This document shows positions 21,604 to 33,135 of a stretch of DNA of 64,000 nt, piece by piece. This stretch comes from Phaseolus vulgaris (taxonomy: Eukaryota; Streptophyta; Magnoliopsida; Fabales; Fabaceae), in the NCBI RefSeq assembly GCF_000499845.2, contig NC_023756.2, positions 32,611,406 to 32,675,405 of the forward strand, in the 5' to 3' direction. Below the pieces are notes generated by a model. It searched no databases and was not told the origin of the DNA. It saw only the letters and a program-made list of their open reading frames with translations. A program made the translations under genes and the position numbers. The number at the start of each line of letters is the position of its first letter. Positions within the stretch are counted from its first letter, which is position 1.

Positions 21604-22785
21604 TGATGACTTTTCTACGACAAGTGCATTGTGTTGTCAGAAGTAATAATTTGTCCCTAAGGACAAATATCGAACCCACAAGGAACGGTTGAATAATCAA
21701 GTAAAAGATTCACTAAATTGAAATCAAAATAATAAAGTTTGTTGGAGTTTGTTATGATTGCAATGATTAAAAAGAAAACAAGTCAAAGAGTTTGTTGGTT
21801 CAATTGGAAAAATAGGGATTGTGGTTCATCCTTCTTACTCTTTTGTATTTTAATTTGCATGATAATATTCTATCCTTTGATTGATATTGATACCCGTAAC
21901 AAAATCATTTATATCGATTCCTCGCATATAAAAACTTTTTATCATTACGATCAGACGTTGATAGCAATTAACATTTCAAATTTATTCCTAGAGTTCAAAT
22001 ATGTTAAGCATTATCATTTGGGTCAGAAACTTAGAAGTACTTTTCGGTCAAATTTAAGGATCTTGATCATGGTAAACAAGCATTACAAACAAAATGATAA
22101 TACCAATCATAAATTAAGAACATAATAATATATTCAAATATCACCTCAATACATAAGAGTTTGAACAGATTACTCCCAATCCCAAAGGGTAGAATTAGCC
22201 ACACATGTTGGTTGTTACAAGCATGGAGAGCAAGAAAAGAAAATCCAGAATGTTTCTCCTTAACAGCTGCCTCCTCTAGGGTTTCTAACACCTTCTATTC
22301 ACCCCAATTGGATTCCAATCCACTCAATGATGTTGATCCTTTCAATCACTGATACTTAGGGTTGTGCCTCAAGCCTCATATTTAACCTAGTTGGGATTAG
22401 GCTAAGTGACTTCTCGTTTGGACATCATTGGACTCGCCTCGGCAAGTTGTACGAAAAAAGGCCCAACGTCACTGGAGTGATCTTGCCTGGGCAAGATACT
22501 TTAGGGATCTCGCTTAGACGAGTTTGGGTGAGTGCTAGTGCGTTCCATCTTTCTATTTTTAGCTTTGTATATTCTCCTTTTCCCCAATCTCATCTCCACC
22601 TTTCCTAGAATCCTGAAATTAACACAAATTTGGGAATAAATCGTTCTTATTCAAATTAAAATCATAAATTATGTAAAAATGTATAAATTCATAAATTAGG
22701 GGTTATTTTATATTTATTTTATCAATTAATATCTATACGTGTTTGTATTTTAATATGAAACATTACTGAAATCTGACACTTATCA
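21604..22785 (-). mobile_element. Athila-type solo LTR (1182 bp)
   Basis: On the + strand it starts TGATGACTTTTCTACG and ends CTGACACTTATCA. A perfect duplication ATAAG flanks it (21599-21603 and 22786-22790). It is related to the LTRs at 48264-49363 and 16800-18918. It contains the perfect hairpin ATCTTGCC/GGCAAGAT (22480-22497) and a degenerate one at 22432-22447. It interrupts the copia integrase. Confidence 0.88.
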
Positions 22786-22790
22786 ATAAG

Positions 22791-24315
22791 TCAACATTAA
22801 CATCACTTATACCAATCATCTTGTTGGTTTTTATATCTTGGATGTTGCAAGAAGCAAGACAGAAAATGATTTCATGAAATGATACAAGTTTATACATAGA
22901 AATTGTATTGTATGTAAATGTAGGTATGTACAACACATCAATTAGGTAAAAAAAATCACTGATTTTTACATTTCCAGTGTGCTTGCAAAAACATGTGTAC
23001 CATTAGGAAATTTAACAATGATAGGATTGATAAATTTATATGATTTTTTTTTTTAATGAAGTAACATGGTTAGTAACCCTTGAGTCTACAATCCAAGAAG
23101 TTATATTTTGAGATTTTGAAAGATTAATGATAGAATACAAATTGCCTTTCGATTTACCTTTTGTAGTTATAATTTGAGGAATATTTGATTTGATTAACTT
23201 ATGTTAATCCAGAAATGCCCTTATTATTTCACTATTGTATAACATACATAAGACCTTGATATTGTTGTGGAGATAATCGAACATCTTGAGTTCCTAATGC
23301 ACTTTGTTGATTCAAATCATTACCAGTTTCATTGATATCATCAATGTTGTTGATAACATCGTTTTTGCCATTGTGGAACTTGTATCTAGGATGAAATCCT
23401 TGGTTCCTATAACAAGTATCAATGGTATGTTCATTCCTTCCATAATTTGTACATATTATTTTTGTATTTTTAGTTCTTGTTATCTTGAGTTGAAGGGAGA
23501 CCATGTTTGTCATAACAAGCGACTTCAATATGCCCAATATGACCATGATGTTTGCAAGAAGATGTTGTGGTAGTAGAATTAACCTTGAGTTCAAGATGAG
23601 CAGAAAAATATTTCCAATGATTTGTCATTTTTATTTAGAAACATATGAGAAAATATTGGATATGCGTGGAATAGGATCCATAAGCATAACATGAGATCTC
23701 ACATTGTTGTACTGCTCAATAGTTTACGTTGTGCAATAGTTGAGAGAACATCACGAAACACTTTATCATGCAAACATATATACATGATCTGGTTTAAACC
23801 TCTAAAGTTCATCCCATATAACCTTTGGTAAAATAACCCAGTAACTGAGAGGACTCCTTCTTTAAGAGAAGATGATTTTTTTGTAACTCAAATATGCGAA
23901 GAAGATCACCTTGTAAATAACAAGATTTGTGATCACTGCATATTTTTTCAGCCTTGTCTATCCATAAAATATTTTTGCAAATCAGAACATAAACATAATG
24001 AACAAGCCAAGATATAGTTGCATCGACACAAAGTAGGATAAGATGAATCAAATTACATAAGTTAAGGAACAAATCCATCATTAAATTCAAAGTTGTTTCT
24101 TTGCACTAAAGGTAGTCACCATCGATTTGCTCCAAGAATAATAGTTGTCGACTTCAAGATTGACAGATACACAAATGGTAGCAAGACTTTTGCTTAGGTG
24201 AAGAAAATGCAAGAAATATGAAGAGAAGAGTTGTTTCTTTTTACATGATGGCAATAGAAACAAGAACAACCAAGCAAAGAAGAAAAATGAGTACACACAA
24301 CTCCTTAAAAGAAGA
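22791..24315 (-). pseudogene. copia gag and 5' part of integrase (remnant)
   Basis: Near 24090-24165 the minus strand reads LEVDNYYSWSKSMVTTFSAK, the usual start of copia gag. At about 23460-23380 a zinc knuckle reads CTNYGRNEHTIDTCYRNQGFHP; relatives have Cys-x2-Cys, and the second Cys is now Tyr. Downstream fragments to 22791 belong to the protease/integrase zone but are too decayed to place exactly. Stops and frameshifts are common. Confidence 0.7.
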
Positions 24316-24560
24316 ACTTTCATACTATATCAGAATGGTACCTCCCTCTATTTATGGTTGAGACTATGTCGGCATCAAGTTGGTGCTCAACCATAAAAGA
24401 TGTGAGAAAAAGGACAAAGTTATGAGAAGTAAAAAAAAAGGAAAGAAAATGAGAGTAGGAGAGAAAGGATGTGACAAGCATATTATTGACCACAGTCTCA
24501 AAAATAATTATAAGGAAAGATGAAATTAAAATGCCAAATTCTATAATAAAGAAAGTTTTT
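24316..24560 (-). repeat. 5' LTR of the decayed copia element (approximate)
   Basis: It shares the block from CTCTATTTATGGTTGAGACTATG through the GA-rich stretch to a TTGACCACAGTCTC block with 13840-13985. It lies just upstream, on the minus strand, of the gag start. Exact ends were not found. Confidence 0.55.
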
Positions 24561-24775
24561 ACTTTTGTCTTTTAAATAGTTCTATATTTTACATTGTTAA
24601 TTCAAACTAACTAAGATAAATTAGCATAAAAAAATATTATTTTATAATAAAAACTATGTAACATGCAAGTATGTTAAACACATTCATTGTGTGTCAAAGA
24701 TACGGATACAAACAATTTTAATAAATCAAATAAATTTCAAAAGATAATATTGAGTTTGAACATCTTAGATTAGCA

Positions 24776-25295
24776 CGTGGAAGTGAAATGTGGCAGACTA
24801 TGAGGATCACACGTGTCTTTTTAAAAATTACTCTGCCTTCTTCTCTCACCAGCACAAACTCTATCTCACCTTTCTTATTTTTTTTTCTTTGGAAAACGAT
24901 AGTTTGGCAATCCTTATAGTTGTATACAACTCTTGATGTGATAAATTTAGAAATATATATATATATATATATATAATAAAGGGTAAGTTAGGAATTAAAT
25001 GATATGAAAAAATATTAAAATAATAGTATTGGGAATTGTAATGTGGTTGTATAAAAAATGTGGATTGTCAACGTATCATTACCCTTTTTCTTTCACCCTC
25101 TCTCATCACTCTTTTCTTTTTCCTATTCTGAGACATGGCACACTATAAGGATCACGCATGTCCTTTTGTTAAAATTTACTCTGCCTTCTTCTCTCACCCA
25201 CCCCAACTCTCTTTCACCTTTCTTATTTTTTCTTTCACCCTCTGTCATCACTATTTTCTTTTTCCTTATTTTAAAACCCTTTCATAGCTCGCCCT
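24776..25295. repeat. Tandem duplication of about 165 bp with a MITE in the first copy
   Basis: Copy 1 (24776-24892 plus 25081-25130) and copy 2 (about 25131-25295) share GGATCACRCRTGTC, TTACTCTGCCTTCTTCTCTC and the CTTTCACCCTCTSTCATCAC block. Copy 1 is split by the MITE at 24895-25080. An open frame at 25058-25504 crosses this low-complexity C/T-rich DNA and does not look like a gene. Confidence 0.7.
24895..25080. mobile_element. Short MITE (186 bp)
   Basis: The ends form an imperfect inverted repeat of about 36 bp: left AACGATAGTTTGGCAATCC, right read inward AATGATACGTTGACAATCC, both followed by a TTGTATACAAC-like or TTTATACAAC-like block. The centre holds a TA microsatellite (about 24957-24974). 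The superfamily is not certain, and I could not settle the target duplication. Confidence 0.6.
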
Positions 25296-25544
25296 TTCTC
25301 ACGCTACCCTTTCATTTTTTACTCTTTTCGGTCACAACCAACTCTACTCTTATAGCTTCCTTCTTTGTGAAAATGAAGGCGACGTATCTTGGCCTTTTTT
25401 GGTACGTATGGGAAAGCAAAACTGAGGCGTTTGCTAATTCTTCTCCCCAAATCATGTTACATATTTTCCATGGTTTTCTTTGTGGTAATAAATTTCCAAT
25501 TTAAAATTAGTTCTTTTTAGGATTAATGTTTATGGTGATTTCAA

Positions 25545-27230
25545 GTTATGAAATGTTAATGCCCAACTCATGCAAGTCAACCAAGTTGGACCTAAGTCAT
25601 GTAAGGTTGGACTGAGACAAACCCAAAACATGTTGAACTAAGCTAAGTTAAAGTCAAGTTAGGGTAGGTTAGACCCAAGTTAGGATGGGCCAAGCTAAAC
25701 CCATATCAGACTAAGTTCCGTTGGGTTCAACCTCAAGTTAAGACTGACCCATGTCAAAGTGGACTAGACTAGATCTAAGTTAGTCCTTGTTAGGTCATGC
25801 ACAAGTCAAGTAAGGCTGGACCAAAATCATGTCACGTTCGTCAGGTTGGGCTAGACCCATGTTAACTAAATTAGGTTATATCCATGTCAGGCCAAATTGA
25901 GGTGATGCAATTGTCCTTGAGTGTGGGAAGAGTTGATGGAAGGAAGCAGAAGCTTGTAAAAATCCATAGAGGAAAGCACCGAATGGCCATGGAGGAGAAG
26001 TGGTTTGGGCATGAGGTTTTAGGTGCAAGGGTCAACAAAGCGGTTATGCCAACTTCCTTGAGTTTCTAGAATACAAAGAGCATCATAAAAGGGAGATTTG
26101 GAGAACTATGTTGAGAATTTCATAAACACAATTTCATATATCATTCAAGTCTAGAAATTACAAGAAAAAATCCTCTTTTTTATAGACTAAGAAATCTCCT
26201 AGAAATGACTATCCAAGTTCTACAAAAACTCTTCATTCATAACATGTGGAACCTAGTCCTCTCCAATAATGAGTTTCCATGTGGCAATCCAGGGCTTAGA
26301 AAACTCTTCATTAGTAACAATATAAGTGGCACTACAAGGATATTGAAGAGGTATTTGAAGTGGCGCCTAAAGAGTGGAGAAACATGAATAGTCACATTGA
26401 GTAGAGCACATGGTGCCTTCTTGGAGGATTTTGAGTGGCGCCATGCAGTTGCCTTCTTCTTGATCTATCAAGGCCCAAAATCCTACACTATATTGGCCTA
26501 AAATACAAGGCCCAAAAGTATTATTCTATTATATACAAAATTTATGCAAAATTGTGGCAAATATTTCTACTATAATCTTCAAGTTGATCCTCTGCTTTTA
26601 GTTGATAAAAAATGTGGCTTTTAGCAAGGATGGTTCTTCATCATGAGGTCAAGAACATAAGGCTAAGTTAAGCTTAGCCCAAGTCAAGCAAAGTCAATGA
26701 AACCTAGGTTGAGTGGAGAATGGTTGATCTGAGTTGAATCAATCCACGTTAGGTTCAATAAACCCAAGTCCAAGTTGGGTGAAGTCATCCTGGTCCACCT
26801 ATGGAAAAATCGAAACATATCCACTTTAGGATGACTCGGCCTAGGCCCACTTTGGGTTGAGACAACTTGGATTCACGCTGGGCCGAATCAAGCCAAGACC
26901 AAGTTTGTGAGACTCAGGTCTCGGGTCAGACCCATGTCGAGATAAGTCGAGCAAAGTCTATATTGGCCCAAGTCACCACGGGTCAATGTCGAGTTAAGGT
27001 GGGTTAGGCAAAAGTCAAACTAAGTTAGTTCAAGTCCATGTTAGACTAAGTCGGGTTGGGTCCAAGTCAACCCAAGTTGATTGGGTCCACGTTAAGTCAA
27101 GCGAAGTTAATGAGATTTAAATGTAAGTTGGACTTAGATAAATTCTAAGCCAGGAAGATTAAGCCTAGACCTAGGGTCAAGTGGTCTTCGGTCCACGTTG
27201 AACAACTAGATTTAGATTGAAATTTGAAAA
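25545..27230. repeat. Degenerate minisatellite rich in AAGTCAAG / GGGTTAGACCCAAGTT words
   Basis: The + strand is full of short related words (CAAGTCAAG, CCCAAGTTAG, AGGTTGGGC, CCATGTCA) at irregular spacing of about 15-25 bp. It is clearly repetitive yet decayed. A solo LTR (25903-26643) splits it. No gene was seen. A 26-bp exact duplication (ATCAATTTACACCTTAGAAA) follows at about 27237-27285. Confidence 0.65.
25903..26643. mobile_element. Solo LTR, TGATGCAA...TTCATCA (741 bp)
   Basis: Begins TGATGCAATTGTCC and ends GGTTCTTCATCA, with an exact duplication TGAGG (25898-25902 and 26644-26648). It has no coding region and is inserted in the minisatellite. Confidence 0.85.
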
Positions 27231-27289
27231 ATTCAATCAATTTACACCTTAGAAAAAAGGTAATCAATTTACACCTTAGAAAAAATATT

Positions 27290-28490
27290 TGATCTAGAAG
27301 AATTTTCGCTGAGAGTGATATATAGTCACGTCTAAAAAAAATATCTACAAATTATAGTATAATATATTAATTTCAGTAATAACCAACACATGAATAAATG
27401 ATCGTGTAATTTGAAAAACGTTTTTCTTTATTTTATAAAATAACAACATTAAATAAATTTAATTAGCTGTGAAGTTATGTTTATATTTGAATCCAAAGTA
27501 ATGTTATTTTAATGACACTGTATTGTCATACTATTAAATAACATTAGATACGCATCATTACACGGTTTAATAACATATTAGTAACGGATTTATTTACTAT
27601 AAGTTATAGCGTTTATATATATATATATATATATATAAGTAATATTAATAAATATATTATTAAAGTAATTTATTTTTTAAATAAATACATTATTAACTAG
27701 GATAAAATATAATTGATTTAAAGATAAATTAGAAAACACTCTTTACTACACTAGTACTTAATAGCACATTATTTCCTTAAATAATAACATTTGGGTTCGG
27801 TTGAGAGCATTAGTTAAGAAAATTAGTAAATAGAGGAAAATAGTGTTCCTTACAAAATTACATAAAAATTTCAGAAATTTCAGAAGAGACACTAATACTT
27901 TTACATTCTAATTATTTTACACTCTCACTTAATAACCAATAATATTGTTTGTTTAACATTTTTTTTTTCTCTTACTTCTAGTTTACAATTTTTTTAATAA
28001 TAAAATATTATATTCAACTAGTAAAAATAAAAATAAATAAAATTTAAAAATAAAATAATAATATTATTGAAAGTGTGAAAAAATAATATTATTGTCAAGT
28101 GAGAGTATGAAAAAAAATAAAGTATCATTGTCGATTTCTAAATAACAAAACAGATGAGTCTAATTAGATTTTGTTCAAGTAATCAATGACCCCTTAAAAA
28201 TAAGATTGGATGAGATAAGTTATTTTTAATTTTTAATTTATTTTAATATATATTAAAAATATAATTAATTTATAAATTATTTTTTTATTTCAGTTTTAAG
28301 CAGGCTGGGCAAGATATTCGACTCGATATATAACTATTGTATTGGATCCATATCCTTTCATTGTCAAACATTATTTTGGCTTTCCCTAAGGAAATGGGTA
28401 AGTAACATATTTAATATAATTGTAAAGATTAAATTAACCTTTGTTTTATAGCTTCGTTTGTGAAGCCATGATGATTTGTGAGAAAAGTGA
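27290..28490. other. AT-rich region upstream of the glycosyltransferase gene
   Basis: No gene seen. It contains a TA microsatellite at about 27615-27636 and several A/T runs. The last few hundred bases probably include the promoter of the gene at 28593. Confidence 0.5.
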
Positions 28491-28523
28491 GTGAAGATAA
28501 ATAGAGATGGCTCATTATTGTCC

Positions 28524-28530
28524 ATAAATA
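28524..28530 (+). promoter_or_regulatory. Possible TATA element of the UGT gene
   Basis: ATAAATA lies 63 bp upstream of the ATG at 28593; a second similar box is at about 28497-28503. The position suits a short leader. The assignment is tentative. Confidence 0.35.
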
Positions 28531-28592
28531 GACGCAGAGTCTCCCTTAAAAACTCCATCACACAAAAACTCAACTTAACATTTTTGTCCAAA

Positions 28593-30005
28593 ATGAAGGA
28601 TACCATTGTTCTGTACCCTAACATAGGTAGGGGACACCTAGTCTCCATGGTGGAGCTCGGCAAGCTCATTCTCTCCCACCACCCTTCGCTTTCCATCACC
28701 ATCCTCATCCTCACCCCATCCCCCAACGCCACTGTCACTCTAGCCTGCAACTCCAACGCCCAATACATCGCCGCCGTCTCCGCCACCATCCCTGCCATCA
28801 CCTTCCACAGCGTCCCCCTCGCCCATCTCCCCCTCGACACCCCTTCCCTCCCCCCTCACCTCATCTCCCTCGAACTCTCCCGCCACAGCACCCAAAACGT
28901 TGCCCTTGCACTGCAATCCCTCGCCAAAGTATCCAACCTCAAAGCCCTAGTCATGGACTTCTTAAACTTCAGCAACCCCAAAACCCTCACTGAAAATCTA
29001 AACACAGACATCCCCACTTTCTTCTACTTCACTTCCGCAGCCTTCAGCCTCGTTGTGCTCTTTCATTTCGGCACCACTCTCCCAAAACAGGTACAAGAAC
29101 AAACGTTTCAACTTAATTTCCCAGGGTTACCTGCACTCTCCATCGATGATCTTCCGAACGAATCCCGCGACCCTTTGAGCCACAGTAGTCAGATTTTCAG
29201 TCAGATACAGGAATCCATGAAGGGTAGTTCTGGGATTATAATAAACACGTGCGAAGCGATGGAAGAGAAAGCCATTGCGGCGTTGAACAATGATAGGACC
29301 ATGCCACCGCTTTTTTGTGTTGGTCCCGTGATTTCTGAACCATACGGGGAAGAAGACAAAGGGTGTCTGAGTTGGCTCGAGTCACAACCAAGTCAGAGCG
29401 TCGTGTTGCTGTGTTTCGGAAGCATGGGGAGGTTCTCGACGAAGCAGTTGATGGAGATAGCAATTGGGTTGGAGCAGAGCGAGCAAAGGTTCTTGTGGGT
29501 CGTGAGGACCGAATTGGAAGGCAGTGACTCGGTGGAGGAGAAACCGAGTCTGAACGAGTTGTTGCCAGAAGGATTTTTGGAAAGGACGAAGGAGAAGGGG
29601 TATGTGGTGCGGGACTGGGCCCCACAGATGGAGATTCTGAGTCACCACTCGGTGGGGGGGTTCGTGACTCACTGCGGGTGGAACTCGGTGCTGGAAGCCG
29701 TGTCCGAAGGGGTGCCAATGGTGGCGTGGCCACTGTACGCGGAGCAGAAGCTGAATAGGGTGTTAATGGTGCAGGAAATGAAGGTGGCTTTGGCAGTGAA
29801 AGAGGAGAAAGATGGGTTTGTGAGTAGGACCGAGTTGGGGGAGCGAGTGAGGGAACTCATGGAATCGGAAACAGGGAAAGATATTCGTCAGAGGGTTTTC
29901 AAGATGAAACTAAGTGCTGCGGAAGCATTGGTTGAAGGTGGAACTTCACGTGTTGCGTTGGATAAGTTGGCTAAGTTATGGAAATCGAGTTGTTTCACTA
30001 TTTAA
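28593..30005 (+). CDS. UGT88E: UDP-glycosyltransferase, UGT88E type (probable isoflavone 7-O-glucosyltransferase)
   Basis: Cytosolic family-1 enzyme that moves glucose from UDP-glucose to a phenolic hydroxyl, probably the 7-OH of isoflavones such as genistein or daidzein. The gene is intronless and codes for 470 aa, the usual length. The frame is open upstream to 28491, but the first ATG is 28593, giving the family start MKDTIVLYPN. His15 (GRGH) and Asp122 (VMDF) fit the catalytic pair. The PSPG box runs from W342 (WAPQMEILSHHSVGGF) to Gln385, includes HCGW at 360-363, and its last residue Gln suggests UDP-glucose as donor. CFGSMGRFS and KGCLSWL also match legume UGT88E proteins. No defects were seen. 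Family assignment is firm; the exact acceptor is inferred. Confidence 0.95.
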   Translation: MKDTIVLYPNIGRGHLVSMVELGKLILSHHPSLSITILILTPSPNATVTLACNSNAQYIAAVSATIPAITFHSVPLAHLPLDTPSLPPHLISLELSRHSTQNVALALQSLAKVSNLKALVMDFLNFSNPKTLTENLNTDIPTFFYFTSAAFSLVVLFHFGTTLPKQVQEQTFQLNFPGLPALSIDDLPNESRDPLSHSSQIFSQIQESMKGSSGIIINTCEAMEEKAIAALNNDRTMPPLFCVGPVISEPYGEEDKGCLSWLESQPSQSVVLLCFGSMGRFSTKQLMEIAIGLEQSEQRFLWVVRTELEGSDSVEEKPSLNELLPEGFLERTKEKGYVVRDWAPQMEILSHHSVGGFVTHCGWNSVLEAVSEGVPMVAWPLYAEQKLNRVLMVQEMKVALAVKEEKDGFVSRTELGERVRELMESETGKDIRQRVFKMKLSAAEALVEGGTSRVALDKLAKLWKSSCFTI

Positions 30006-31094
30006 CTTCTGTTTCTACGTTTTATGTTACATGTTTTCTTCTTCTCTTAATATTGTTATAAAATTATATGATAATTTTACATAAACAAGTTTTTTGTTTT
30101 TTCTGTGGAAAAACTTGCTAAAATTTCCATGTAGATGTGTTTGATGAACACAACTAGATATTCTATCACCATCATATCTGAATGTGTTTGATGACCACCA
30201 CATGTGAAAACTGATTAAGCTCACAACTCGAGATTAACATTATCTCCGTGAAAACTATTTAACAGGTGAAGTTGAGGGTCACATGTTTCTATCTCTTGAT
30301 TAACCACGAAGTGAGAGTATGGACGTGTAAGAAAAGGGTTTAAGGAGGGTCTGTCTCTTGAGTAAAAAAATAGAAGGAAAGTAAGCTGGACTCGTACATC
30401 AAGAAATAGAACAAAAGCCATCACGAGGCGAAAGCACATAAATAATGTAATTTTGTTATGAAATTACGAAAATGGGTAGAATATTTTTTATTACGAAAAA
30501 TTGGTAAACTGTGAATAAGAAATCCTATTTTGAAAAAATAAAATTGTGAGGAAGTTATGCTATCCATCTATGACTTCTTTAAAAGAAATGATTGCGAAAA
30601 AGTTGACACATATTCATGCAGGACCTTAGTGTATGGAATTAAAACTACACGTTAGCTTTATTGATTTTTTTCTAAGAAAATAGTTTGTTTTTTTTTCTAA
30701 ATAAAATAATTAATTAAATTGTTAAAATTATTGAAAATTTGACAAAAATTAAAAAAAAAAACTTTAAATAGTCATAACTAGGTTTTAATAGGAAGTCCTA
30801 GATTAAAGACATCATGGAATTAGTCATGATTTCAATATTAGTTGATGCGAGTCCAACTCCAAAGTTCGAACCAACTAGGGGTAGAAGAATGAGAACCTTT
30901 GATACCATTTTTGTTTTTCATTGTAGTAGATGGTTTGTCGGGGCTAGTAAGACAACCACTAAAGATAGAATTACTTCAGGGTCTAAAAAGAGGAAATCAT
31001 GAGATAGAAGCAAGTGTCCTTCAGTTTACGAATGGCACCCTCTTCATCTGCTAAGTTAATCACCAAAATGTACTTACTATAAAATTCATTCTTA
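30006..31094. other. Downstream AT-rich region, no gene seen
   Basis: It holds the UGT 3' untranslated region and AT-rich DNA. Short open frames on both strands (for example 30221-30439 minus and 30814-31002 plus) lack recognisable motifs. Confidence 0.5.
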
Positions 31095-33135
31095 GGTGTT
31101 TTGTGTTAGCTTAAGGGTCAACTTTCATAAGTCAAAGATAACATCAATAGGTGCCGAAAGGGAAGTAATTGAAAAGGCAATCGAGGAAAAAAAATTTGGA
31201 AACCAATCTAGATAAAATTAAAGGAAAACTCAATGCTTGGAAGGGTAGGTATTTGTCTATGGTAGGGAGAATATGTTTGATAAAGTTTGTTCTCACCACA
31301 TTGTTACTCTATTATTTTTCCATTTTCAGAGCTTCAATCTCTGTGTGTCAGGAAATTACAAAGGTTCATAGAAACGTTTTGTGGGGTTGAGTGAGTGTCA
31401 CTAACAAAATAGCTTGGGTAAGTTGGACTATTATTTGTAAGTCAAAAGAAGAGGGGGGCTTAGGTATTAAGGAAATTGAAACATTCAATAAAGTTTTACT
31501 TGCCAAGTGGATGTGGCACCTAGGAACTGAAACAAATGGGAAGTGGAGAAAAGTTTTATTGTCTAAGTAGAAGCCTGGTAGAGCTCACGATAGAAGTATA
31601 CCAAATAGACTTAAGTCTTGGTGGTGGAGAGATGTAACTAAAGCATGTGGATAGGGAGGAAATAAAAAATGGTTTGGAAAAACAATTGGTTGGAAAATAG
31701 GTTTAAGAGAAAGGATTAGATTTTGGGAAGATAAATGGGTAGGAGATGATAACCTTGGACATAATTTTCCAAGGTTGCATTTTATATCAATAGACCAAGG
31801 GAAGAGAGTGGGGGAAGTAAGGAGTTGGATAGAAACAGGTTGGATTTGGAGTCTGCAGTGGATAAGGAATAGATTTGAGTGGGAGAGAGTACAAGAAGAA
31901 GTATTAATTAGTCAAACAAACAATGTAAATCTAAAGAGGGATACACATGGACATGGCTAGGTGAACAGAAAGGAAGCTTCTCAGTTAGGTTAGCCTACAA
32001 AATCTTAAAGAATGACACGAGGGATGAAAACAACATATTTTTTTGAAATTTTCTGGTATGTAAAAGTTGTTCCCAATGCTCAAGCCCTAGCCTGAAGTAT
32101 ATTTTTAGGCAAAGTCCCTATGAGGGTTAAATATAGGGATTAATTTAGAAAGTGTTTTATGATCTCTCTGCTCTCAAGATGTAGAAATTGTAAACCACTT
32201 TTTTCTTGGTTGTGTTATAGCTCTAGCTGTCTGGAACTCTTATTTTAGACAAGTACATACCCAGTTTGTCCAACACAACAATCTATATAAGAATTATGAG
32301 CATTTTTATCTGCCTCATGTAAATTCTAAGCAAAATCTGAATTGGAAGGGCATGTGGACGACAATTGTTTGGAACATTTGGGATCATAGAAACTTGATTG
32401 TATTCAAACAAAGGATAGTAGGCGTTGAGCAAATTCAGTATATGGCCCAACTCAAGACTTGTGCTTATAGTAATCATTTTCTCCTTTTTTGAATGGTCTC
32501 TTAGTCCAATATTATGCTTAAAAGCTCTTAACTAGAAATGTTTTTTCTTTTAGCTGGGATTACTGGTTTTGCTTCTCTCTCCTCTTAATTTCTCTAGTTT
32601 TTCACTAAGTTATTCTTACTATAAATCCATGTTGTTGTTTTTTTGCTGGGGAAGGTGTTTTGTTTTGTTGTTGTAGGAATCAGAGCAATATAATTTTATG
32701 CTCACATATAAGGGGGGAGGGAAACTTGTGTGGCTCAACAAAGTCAGAAATTGAAGATGTGAATCCCACTCCTTTGGCTGCAATTAGCTTATAGAGTTGG
32801 TAGCCATGTTTAGTAGGTCCATGCAACTAGGGAAATCATAGAAGTAGGGGGTGTTTGATATTGCTGAATAGGCATATGATTTTTTATCTAGTTTTGGTGT
32901 TTTAGGACTTTTTGTGGTAAGCTGGAAAGCTTTAGTAGGGCGCGCTCAAGAAGGGGAATATATTAGGATGTATCTATGGGGTTTTAAACCTGATAGGTTG
33001 TGGCTTTTCTTTTGTTGGTTTGGCTGTCTTGGATCAACCAGTTCTTTGAAGCTGAAACTTTTTCTTTTGTATATGGGTTGGAACACCCCAAGTACTCCTT
33101 CTAATTTATTTTTTATTCATTGTCGATAAAAAAAT
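31095..33135 (+). mobile_element. 5'-truncated LINE (L1-type) retrotransposon
   Basis: The 3' part of a plant L1-type pol reads LNAWKGRYLSMVGRICLIK (about 31225-31280), then ISVCQEITKVHRNVLWG, IAWVSWTIICKSKEEGGLGI and LLAKWMWHLG. A WEDKWVG block and remnants of the zinc-finger region (HFFLGC, about 32190-32210) follow. Stops occur, for example at 31388, 31568 and 31650. The 3' region is noncoding and ends in GATAAAAAAAT near 33125-33135, a likely short A-rich tail. The endonuclease and most of the RT are missing, as is usual after incomplete reverse transcription. Confidence 0.8.

Larger units (their letters stand above)
13802..24560 (-). mobile_element. Decayed minus-strand Ty1/copia element with nested insertions
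   Basis: Homologous, diverged LTR segments lie at about 13802-14040 and 24316-24560; both share a TTGAGACTATGT block and a GA-rich stretch. Between them, reading right to left, are gag (24290-23230), integrase remnants (about 22800-20200), reverse transcriptase (20123-19690, then 16440-16240) and RNase H (14530-14050). A probable polypurine tract (GAGGGAGACTTT on the minus strand) lies at about 14036-14047. Insertions have split the element at 14533-16234, 16548-19633 and 21604-22785. The domain order is correct for copia. LTR edges are approximate. Confidence 0.75.

Noticed and set aside
25058..25504. 148-codon open frame on the + strand
   Set aside because: It begins inside the MITE end and runs through C/T-rich duplicated DNA, giving low-complexity Phe/Leu/Ser text. 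No motif supports a protein.
29236..29733. Long open frames on the minus strand of the UGT gene
   Set aside because: They mirror a GC-rich plant coding sequence and have no family motifs. The + strand frame explains the region fully.
30027..30439. Two minus-strand open frames after the UGT gene
   Set aside because: They are short, lack motifs and lie in AT-rich DNA.
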